In this document: in pieces, positions 1 through 6,358 of the stretch
Layout: the number at the start of each line of letters is the position of its first letter
Numbering within the stretch: the stretch's first letter is position 1
DNA from: FLUQ01 sp031550605
GTDB taxonomy: Bacteria > Desulfobacterota > Desulfovibrionia > Desulfovibrionales > Desulfovibrionaceae
Assembly (NCBI GenBank): GCA_031550605.1
Contig: JAVBOK010000021.1
Span: 39,497-103,496 of the forward strand
Length of the DNA stretch: 64,000 bases
Direction of reading: 5' to 3'
The notes under the pieces: model-generated
The model's input: only the letters and a program-made list of their open reading frames with translations
Told to the model about the DNA's origin: nothing
The model's database searches: none
Position numbers and translations under genes: made by a program

Positions 1-117
1 GTCATGCGCGCCCTGGACCAGTGCCGGGGCAACATCCAGCAGGCGGCCCAGGCTCTGGGGGTCAGCCGGCCAACCTTTTACGACCTTCTGAAAAAACACA
101 ACATCGCGGTTTCATGA
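1..117 (+). CDS. C-terminal fragment of a Fis-type sigma-54 response regulator (PrsR-like)
   Basis: Only the last 38 codons lie in the window, open from base 1 to a TGA at 115-117. They encode a Fis-type helix-turn-helix: a GNIQQAA helix followed by the recognition segment LGVSRPTFYDLLKK. This is the DNA-binding tail of NtrC-family activators that work with sigma-54. The SRPTxYDL wording is what I associate with the response regulator of PEP-CTERM/exosortase systems (PrsR). The assignment to that subfamily is inference, supported by the PEP-CTERM gene and sigma-54-type promoters about 9-10 kb downstream. The receiver and AAA+ domains are outside the window, so another NtrC-type regulator cannot be excluded. 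Confidence 0.75.
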   Translation, partial: VMRALDQCRGNIQQAAQALGVSRPTFYDLLKKHNIAVS

Positions 118-132
118 GGGGAGGATACGATA

Positions 133-2409
133 ATGCGCTGCACAGCCCCGCTCCGGCATATGGTTCCGCTTCTGCTGGCCCTTGTCCTGGCGCATCCGTC
201 CGACGCGGTCTGCGCGCGCAAGCCGCCTCCGCCCCGGCCGGGCGCCCTCGCCCCGGCCTTTTCCAAAACCTACGCGGTGCGCGGCCTGGGCGGAGGCGGC
301 GGGATATTCCGGCCGTCCATATCCCCGCACGATCCCGCGCTGATCCTTGCCTCCTGCGATATGGGGGGCGTTTATCGCTCCGCGGACGGGGGCGGATCCT
401 GGACCATGATCCATCAGGCCCAGGGTTTGCGGGCCGTGCACAGGGCTCCGTACCCCCGGTACGACAAAAACCGCATCTATTGGGTCACCAAGCGCCACAC
501 CCTGTGCCGCAGCGATGATTCCGGCCTGACCTGGACCATCCTGCCCAAAGGGCCCTGGGGCGACGTGCCGGTTCAGGACCTTCTGCTCATGCCCGGCGAT
601 GCGAGGACCTTGCTGGTCAGCACGGAAAACGGCCTGTGGCGGGGCGACGGCCGCGAATGGAACAGGATACAACCCGATGACGGCCTCAGCGCCGGCGGCC
701 CGCTGCTGGCGGTGGGCAAGGCCGTGTTCGCCGCCTTTCAGGGGGGGCAGATATACGCAAGCCATGACGACGGACAAAACTGGAATCTGGCCTGGCAGGC
801 GCCGGGCCGCGTCAGGGCCATGGCCGGCGCCCCGGACGGCGGGGGCGGCATTCTTCTGGCCAGCGTCGAAAACCGGGGCATCATGCGTTCCGCGGACGGG
901 GGCAAAACCTGGCGGGTGGTCAAAGAGCCGTACGCCAACGAGAACGGTTTGTTCATGCTGCCAAACCGCCCCGATCTGGCCTACGCCCAGCAGACCGGCA
1001 GCGTCACAAGCCAGGAACTTCTGAAATCCGAGGACGGCGGACTGACCTGGCGGACGGCCTTCACCATGAAAAGAAACGGCAACGTCGCCCCTTCCTGGCT
1101 GCAGACCAATCTGCTGTGGGGCCATTATTTCACGGGATTCGCCCTTTCCGCCACCAACCCCGATTTCGCCATGGTCACCACGCAGGGCGAACTGTACGCC
1201 ACCCGCGACGGCGGCAAAAGCTGGCGGACCGCGACGAGCGTTCTGTTGCCGCCTCTGCCCGACGGAGCGCAACCGCAACAAAGCATCGGCCTGGAGGTCA
1301 CCAGTTGCTGGGGCTATTATTTCGACCCCCACGACCCGCGGCGCGAATATATCGCCTATACCGACGTGGGGTTCGCCCGTTCCCTGGACCAGGGCAAAAG
1401 CTGGATCTGGTCGGCAAAGGGCTCGCCCTGGAAAAACACGTTCTACGACCTGGCCTTTGACCCGGACAGGCCCGGCCGCATCTATGCCGCGGCCAGCCAG
1501 CGCCACGACATACCCCATTACCTGGCATTGTCCGCCACCCATCCAAAGGCGCGGGTGCACACCGGCGGGGTGGTGGTTTCCGACGACTGGGGGGCCACCT
1601 GGCAAACCCCATACGCGCTCAAAGGGCCGGGCGCGCTGCCCAACCAGGTTTGCACCACCGTGGCCATCGACCCCGCATCCCCGCCGGACAGACGCACCCT
1701 GTACGCCGGCGTTTTCGGCGAAGGCGACGGCAACGGCGACGAGGCCGGGGTGTACAAGTCCACGGACAATGGCGCCACCTGGGCCAAACTCACGCCCGGC
1801 CCCGGTGCGCCGCCCAATCTGCACATCTACAAACTGCGTCTGCACCCGAAAACCGGCGCGCTGTTCTGCCTGATCACGGGTCTGCGCGCCGCGGGCGAAA
1901 ATTTTTTCCGCAACCCCAACGGCGGCATGTGGATGAGCGAGGATGCGGGCGCGACATGGCGGCACATCAGCGCGGGGTCAGAGCTGAACCGCTGGGCCAC
2001 GGCCTTCGCCTTTGATCCGGCCGACAACGGCACGCTGTACGTTACCGCGGCCAGCCCCCAGGGCGGGGCGACGGTGGGGGGGCTGTACAAGGGCGTCAGA
2101 AACGGCGCCGTCTGGTTCCATATCCTGAAAGATCCGACGATTCTGAATGTCGCCGGCTGGCCGCCCTACGACCATTGCATGTCCGTGGCCGTGCACCCCA
2201 AGGACCCGAAGCGCATCCTGGTGGGCACCTCGCTGCACGGCCTGCTGTACAGTCTGGACGGAGGCCGCATCTGGCGGCAGCATCTGGATTTTCCCTTTGC
2301 CAACGTCCAGAGCCTTTCGTTCCATCCCCAAAATCCGGAACTGGTGTATGCGACGACTTTCGGCGCCGGGGTCTGGGTGGGGCCCGCGCCGCGCAAGCCG
2401 GGCTCATAA
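133..2409 (+). CDS. Secreted Asp-box (BNR) repeat beta-propeller protein
   Basis: This 758-residue protein starts with an export signal (basic start, hydrophobic stretch LLLALVLA, Ala-rich region). It carries about eleven Asp-box motifs of the S/T-x-D-x-G-x-x-W type, for example SADGGGSWT, SEDGGLTW, TRDGGKSW, STDNGATW and SEDAGATW, spread from about residue 80 to 715. Such repeats form beta-propellers as in sialidases, xyloglucanases and sortilin/VPS10 proteins. No catalytic residues are recognisable, so glycan binding or cleavage outside the cytoplasm is inference. A strong GAGGGGAGGA ribosome site precedes the ATG, only 15 bases after the regulator stop. Its position in the exopolysaccharide neighbourhood suggests a role in matrix handling. 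Confidence 0.8.
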   Translation: MRCTAPLRHMVPLLLALVLAHPSDAVCARKPPPPRPGALAPAFSKTYAVRGLGGGGGIFRPSISPHDPALILASCDMGGVYRSADGGGSWTMIHQAQGLRAVHRAPYPRYDKNRIYWVTKRHTLCRSDDSGLTWTILPKGPWGDVPVQDLLLMPGDARTLLVSTENGLWRGDGREWNRIQPDDGLSAGGPLLAVGKAVFAAFQGGQIYASHDDGQNWNLAWQAPGRVRAMAGAPDGGGGILLASVENRGIMRSADGGKTWRVVKEPYANENGLFMLPNRPDLAYAQQTGSVTSQELLKSEDGGLTWRTAFTMKRNGNVAPSWLQTNLLWGHYFTGFALSATNPDFAMVTTQGELYATRDGGKSWRTATSVLLPPLPDGAQPQQSIGLEVTSCWGYYFDPHDPRREYIAYTDVGFARSLDQGKSWIWSAKGSPWKNTFYDLAFDPDRPGRIYAAASQRHDIPHYLALSATHPKARVHTGGVVVSDDWGATWQTPYALKGPGALPNQVCTTVAIDPASPPDRRTLYAGVFGEGDGNGDEAGVYKSTDNGATWAKLTPGPGAPPNLHIYKLRLHPKTGALFCLITGLRAAGENFFRNPNGGMWMSEDAGATWRHISAGSELNRWATAFAFDPADNGTLYVTAASPQGGATVGGLYKGVRNGAVWFHILKDPTILNVAGWPPYDHCMSVAVHPKDPKRILVGTSLHGLLYSLDGGRIWRQHLDFPFANVQSLSFHPQNPELVYATTFGAGVWVGPAPRKPGS

Positions 2410-2433
2410 ACCGCAGCCGATCGGAGGCCGTTC

Positions 2434-3279
2434 GTGAAACAACGCGGCGACACAACAGATTACTGGCTAAGGTACTGGTCATCCGCGAAGGACGTTTTCT
2501 CGTCGAATCCGTCGGAATCGGGATCGCGCTACCCCAGGGCCTTTTCGGAATGGATTCACGAGGTGGAGGTAAAAACCGTCTTCGAACGTTCCCGCCCCGG
2601 ACCGGACGATGCGGTCGCGGATTTCGGAGCGGGCGGAGGCCGTTTTTCCCTTGCCTTCGCGCCGTTCGTCAAACGCGTCTACGCTGTGGAGCACTCGGAT
2701 CTCTATGCCGTCCTGGTGGCCAACGCCGCGCCTTTCGGCAACATCGTCTGCCTGAAGAACTCCATTCAGGAAGCCGTCATCCCCGAACCCTGTTCCATTG
2801 CCGTCATCTCCGGCGTCCTCATGTACTCCACGGATGCGGCGGCGGAAAACATCCTCGGTAAAGCGGCGGAATCGCTGACGCGAAACGGCGTGCTCGTTCT
2901 GCGTGAACCGTTGCGGCCCGGCGGCATGGTCAACGTCAACCGGAAGCTGTACCGGCCGAAGGATGCCTATGTCATTCGGGAAGACCAGCATTTCGAATTC
3001 TACCGCGACCCGGCCTGGTACGTCGAGGTTGCAGGCAGGCACGGCCTGCGGCCCACAGGCGGCTGCATCTCCCATGCCCCCGTGTTCTATTTTCTGCCCG
3101 GCTGGTTCCCCTTCAAAACGCGGATCCATTCCTTCATGGCCGGTTTTCTTGCAGACAAACGCCACAGCGGGGCCCTGGTCCGCTACAATCGGGTGTTGCG
3201 CGGGCCCTACGGCTTTCTCAGGCATCTTCTGCGCAAAAAGTCCATGCGATTCCTCTTTTTCCAGAAAGCAGGCGGATAG
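2434..3279 (+). CDS. Class I SAM-dependent methyltransferase
   Basis: A 281-residue cytoplasmic protein with a Rossmann-type methyltransferase core. Motif I is VADFGAGGGRFSLAF near residue 65, followed by an acidic strand end (VYAVEHSD) and a motif near residue 125 (CSIAVISGVLMY). The translation uses a GTG start preceded by GGAGG at 2423-2427, 24 bases after the Asp-box gene. The substrate cannot be read from the sequence. In this setting, next to an ATP-grasp ligase and a PLP decarboxylase, a sugar or small-molecule modification step of an exopolysaccharide pathway is plausible but unproven. Confidence 0.75.
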   Translation: MKQRGDTTDYWLRYWSSAKDVFSSNPSESGSRYPRAFSEWIHEVEVKTVFERSRPGPDDAVADFGAGGGRFSLAFAPFVKRVYAVEHSDLYAVLVANAAPFGNIVCLKNSIQEAVIPEPCSIAVISGVLMYSTDAAAENILGKAAESLTRNGVLVLREPLRPGGMVNVNRKLYRPKDAYVIREDQHFEFYRDPAWYVEVAGRHGLRPTGGCISHAPVFYFLPGWFPFKTRIHSFMAGFLADKRHSGALVRYNRVLRGPYGFLRHLLRKKSMRFLFFQKAGG

Positions 3280-3283
3280 TCAT

Positions 3284-4432
3284 ATGAAAAATGTGCTGAT
3301 AACTTCCGGCGAACCGCGCATGGCGTATGTCATCTGCAAAGCACTGCACAAAAAAAATTTCCGCGTGTACATAGGCGATACAAAAAAATTATCCATGGCT
3401 TCTTTCTCCCGCTACTCCGCCGGAAGCATGGTATATGCCTCGCCCGGTGAGAACAAGGAAAGATTCATCCACGATATTTTGAATTTTGTTGAAAAGAAAC
3501 GCATTGATATACTTCTGCCAACCATGGAAGAAATATTTGTGCTCTCCGATCATTTATGCCGTTTACAAGAAAAAGTGCAGCTTCTGATTCCCGGGTATGA
3601 ACAAATCCGCATTGCCCACAACAAAAAAAACATTACAAACATCGCAAAAAGAATCGGCATTGCCGTTCCCGAAACCTGGGAAGCGACAGAGCTGCTTGCT
3701 GACGGACAGACAAGCACCCGGCTTCCGTTTCCGGTCATCATCAAGCCGAAAGAAGGCAAGGGCGGCTGGGGCACGACGCGCGTCGACACTGCCGCCGAAT
3801 TGCTGGATGTATGTGAGCGCACGGAAAATCTGAGCGAATACATCGTACAACGATTCATCACAGGGACTGTTGTCGCGGTCTGCGCCATATATAAAGACGG
3901 CAAATGCTTCGCCAGGGATTCCTACGTGGCCCAGGCCGTCTATCCATTAAAAGTGGGGCAGGCAACCATACGGAAAAGCGTGCATTTTGAGGACACGCTT
4001 CACTCTTTGACGACATTGCTGGATCATCTCGAATGGAACGGCGTATGCGAAGCTGACTACATCATAGAAGATACAAGCGGCACAAGCTATCTGCTTGACG
4101 TCAATCCGCGCTTTTGGGCTTCAATAGCGCAGAATATCGCTGCCGGGGTCAATTATCCGTATTATTATTGTGAACTTGCTTCCGGAAATACCACCATTAC
4201 CGCTTCCCGGGCGATTCCCGATACATATACCCGGTGGATTTCCGGAGACATGCAGCGGATTGCCGCCGAATTTTTCATTTCTGACCGAAAATTTGCGTAC
4301 TTCAAACAATGGCTCACCACCAGACGAAAATATGCTGCCTATGATGACTGGGACAAAACAGATCCGTTGCCTTTTGCCTGTTGGTGGATCAATGCGTTTA
4401 TGCGAAAAATGAGGAAAATATCCGCGCTGTGA
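3284..4432 (+). CDS. ATP-grasp ligase-like protein
   Basis: The 382-residue protein has the layout of ATP-grasp carboxylate-amine/thiol ligases. An N-terminal pre-ATP-grasp Rossmann segment (NVLITSGEPRMAYVI) is followed by a central ATP-grasp region with the lysine segment FPVIIKPKEGKGGWGT near residue 150. The C-terminal metal-binding motif is LLDVNPRFWAS near residue 270. The ATG at 3284 was chosen because it begins the homologous part and follows the methyltransferase stop by four bases. The gene is clearly more AT-rich than its neighbours and uses AAA/ATA codons freely, suggesting transfer. ATP-grasp proteins of this kind occur in exosortase-linked polysaccharide loci; the acceptor is unknown. 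Confidence 0.75.
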   Translation: MKNVLITSGEPRMAYVICKALHKKNFRVYIGDTKKLSMASFSRYSAGSMVYASPGENKERFIHDILNFVEKKRIDILLPTMEEIFVLSDHLCRLQEKVQLLIPGYEQIRIAHNKKNITNIAKRIGIAVPETWEATELLADGQTSTRLPFPVIIKPKEGKGGWGTTRVDTAAELLDVCERTENLSEYIVQRFITGTVVAVCAIYKDGKCFARDSYVAQAVYPLKVGQATIRKSVHFEDTLHSLTTLLDHLEWNGVCEADYIIEDTSGTSYLLDVNPRFWASIAQNIAAGVNYPYYYCELASGNTTITASRAIPDTYTRWISGDMQRIAAEFFISDRKFAYFKQWLTTRRKYAAYDDWDKTDPLPFACWWINAFMRKMRKISAL

Positions 4433-4468
4433 CGGTCCGGTGTCCAGCATCAGCATCACGGAGAACAT

Positions 4469-5881
4469 ATGGTCTTTTTTGAATATATCCGGAATTTTTT
4501 GTTACGCCGGTCCTTCAACCGCCAACGCAGCCAGCCGTTGCCTCCGCCCGGCATGTGGGACTTGGGCGAGAACGGGCAAGGCGAACTCACCGTGGCGGGC
4601 GTATCCTGCAGAACTCTGGCCGAAATGCACGGCACTCCTTTACTGGTGGTCCATGCCGCAGCCCTGAGGCGGCAGGTCGCCATGGCCCAACAGGTCATGA
4701 AAGAATGTTTTGACCGTTCAATCATCACTTATTCCTATAAAACAAACTGCATTCCCGGCATCCTGGACATAATGCACAAACTTGGAGTCGGAGCCGAGGT
4801 TATTTCCGCATACGAGTTCTGGGTGGCGGAAAGCCTGGGCGTGCCGGGCGGATGCATCGTCTACAACGGTGTGGACAAGTCGCCGGGCAGCCTTGCCCGC
4901 GCGGTCGCGACCGGCGCGCTGATCAACATCGACGGTCCGGAAGAGGCGGAACGCATCCTCCACGAGGCCCAAGACCAAAACCGCAAGGCGCGCGTGGGTA
5001 TCCGGCTTGCGCTGAGCGCTTCCGCGCAATTCGGAATTCCGCCCGGCAGCCAGGCGATGACCGGCCTGATCGAGCGACTGATCTCTTTGGAAAATCATGT
5101 GGATTTCCAGGCCGTGCACTTCAACGCGCTCAGCAATGCCCGCGGCAGCGGCTACCATATTTCCTGCGTCAGGAAAGCTCTCGATTTCATCCGGATGCTG
5201 CGTGACAACCACGGAGTCACGATCCGGTTTCTGGATATCGGCGGCGGCTACGGTGCGCCCGGCAGCAAGAACATGCCCGGCAGAGACTACGGGCTTTACA
5301 GATTGTTCGGGGTGCTTCCCGGCAGGCCCTATCTTGAACCGTTCCAGACCTTTCATGACTATATGGGCGGCATCGCCGCAACCATCAAGAATTTCTGCAA
5401 AAGCAACGACATTCCCGTGCCCGTGGTCATTATCGAACCCGGTCGATTCCTGACCAGCGCAGCAGAGTTCATGCTGGCCTCGGTGAAATCCGTAAAAGAG
5501 CACCCGCAGAACGCCACTTTCGCCATAAGCGACGCGGGACGGCTTTCCCACGCTTTTCCATGCGACTTTGAATTGCACGAGGCCTTTCTGGCCAATGATC
5601 TGCACCGGCCCTTGAAACGGCCGTATACGGTCACCGGGCGAGTTTGCACCCGTTCCGACTGGCTTTACAGAGAAAAAATTCTGCCGGAGCTCAAAGCCGG
5701 AGATATTCTGGCCGTTATGGACGCAGGCGCGTATTTTTCATCCTACGCCATGAATTTCGCTTTTCCGCGACCGGAAATCATCGCCGTCGAGAATGGGGAA
5801 ATCCGCGTGCTGCGCCGCCGGGAATCGTTCAGGCACATGACCGGCATGGATACGGTTCCCCTGAAGGATATTCCGGAATAG
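4469..5881 (+). CDS. PLP-dependent decarboxylase, exosortase-associated type (LysA/ODC fold III)
   Basis: The 470-residue protein is a fold-type III decarboxylase related to diaminopimelate decarboxylase. The PLP-binding lysine lies in TYSYKTN (Lys91). Further family signatures are HFNALSN, the glycine-rich phosphate loop DIGGGYGAPG, EPGRFLTSAAE, and the C-terminal active-site segment VCTRSDWLY with GDILAVMDAGAY. It is longer than typical LysA, with an insert after the glycine loop. Decarboxylases of this kind are recurrent neighbours of exosortase A/PEP-CTERM loci, which fits the context. It lies 36 bases after the ATP-grasp gene and probably shares its transcript. The natural substrate (an amino acid or amino-acid conjugate) is unknown. 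Confidence 0.82.
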   Translation: MVFFEYIRNFLLRRSFNRQRSQPLPPPGMWDLGENGQGELTVAGVSCRTLAEMHGTPLLVVHAAALRRQVAMAQQVMKECFDRSIITYSYKTNCIPGILDIMHKLGVGAEVISAYEFWVAESLGVPGGCIVYNGVDKSPGSLARAVATGALINIDGPEEAERILHEAQDQNRKARVGIRLALSASAQFGIPPGSQAMTGLIERLISLENHVDFQAVHFNALSNARGSGYHISCVRKALDFIRMLRDNHGVTIRFLDIGGGYGAPGSKNMPGRDYGLYRLFGVLPGRPYLEPFQTFHDYMGGIAATIKNFCKSNDIPVPVVIIEPGRFLTSAAEFMLASVKSVKEHPQNATFAISDAGRLSHAFPCDFELHEAFLANDLHRPLKRPYTVTGRVCTRSDWLYREKILPELKAGDILAVMDAGAYFSSYAMNFAFPRPEIIAVENGEIRVLRRRESFRHMTGMDTVPLKDIPE

Positions 5882-5934
5882 CCCTGGCCTGTGAAACGCC
5901 TTCCGGCCTGGGCCGACGAACAGAAGAGGAAACA

Positions 5935-6327
5935 ATGACGGCGAGAACTCTCAAAATAGGGTTGCTGATTCTCTGCAAGTGGTGCGGCCTGTTTGCCCTG
6001 GCGCGGCTGTGCACCCGGTCCCGGCTGCGCGTTCTCTGCTATCACGGGTTTGCGGAAACGGATGAGGACGCCTGGGCCGGGGGAATCATGATGCGGCCGG
6101 ATACCTTCGCCCGGCGGCTGCGATTTCTTGCAGACCTGCGCTATCCCGTGCTGCCGCTGGAAGAGGCGTTGGCCGCCCTGCGCGCCGGGACCCTGCCGCC
6201 GGCGGCGACGGCGATCACCATTATGGAAAGCGTCCGGCCCGTCGAATTCGAGGCCTTTCTGTCCGGCTTCACGCCCATTCTCAAGGCCTGCCTCCGAAGA
6301 GGCCGCGCTAACGCAGGGCGGCGTTGA
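5935..6327 (+). pseudogene. Truncated polysaccharide deacetylase (NodB fold), N-terminal part only
   Basis: Translation from the ATG at 5935 gives 130 residues. The first ~95 look like the start of a polysaccharide deacetylase of exosortase loci: a membrane-proximal helix, LRVLCYHGF, then MRPDTFARRLRFLADL and the approach to the first catalytic strand (TAITI). Exactly where the metal-binding Asp-Asp-Gly should follow, the sequence switches to unrelated residues (MESVRPVEFEAF) and stops at 6327. All later motifs are missing. The reading frame abuts the 3' end of the minus-strand fusion gene at 6359, suggesting a deletion or rearrangement junction near 6225. Enzymatic activity is not expected. 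Confidence 0.65.
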
Positions 6328-6358
6328 GATTTCCCCCCTGCGATGGCCCGAACCCGCC

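Noticed and set aside
112..1965. 617-codon open frame on the minus strand
   Set aside because: It lies opposite the Asp-box gene, has no ribosome site or recognisable domain, and results from high-GC codon use.
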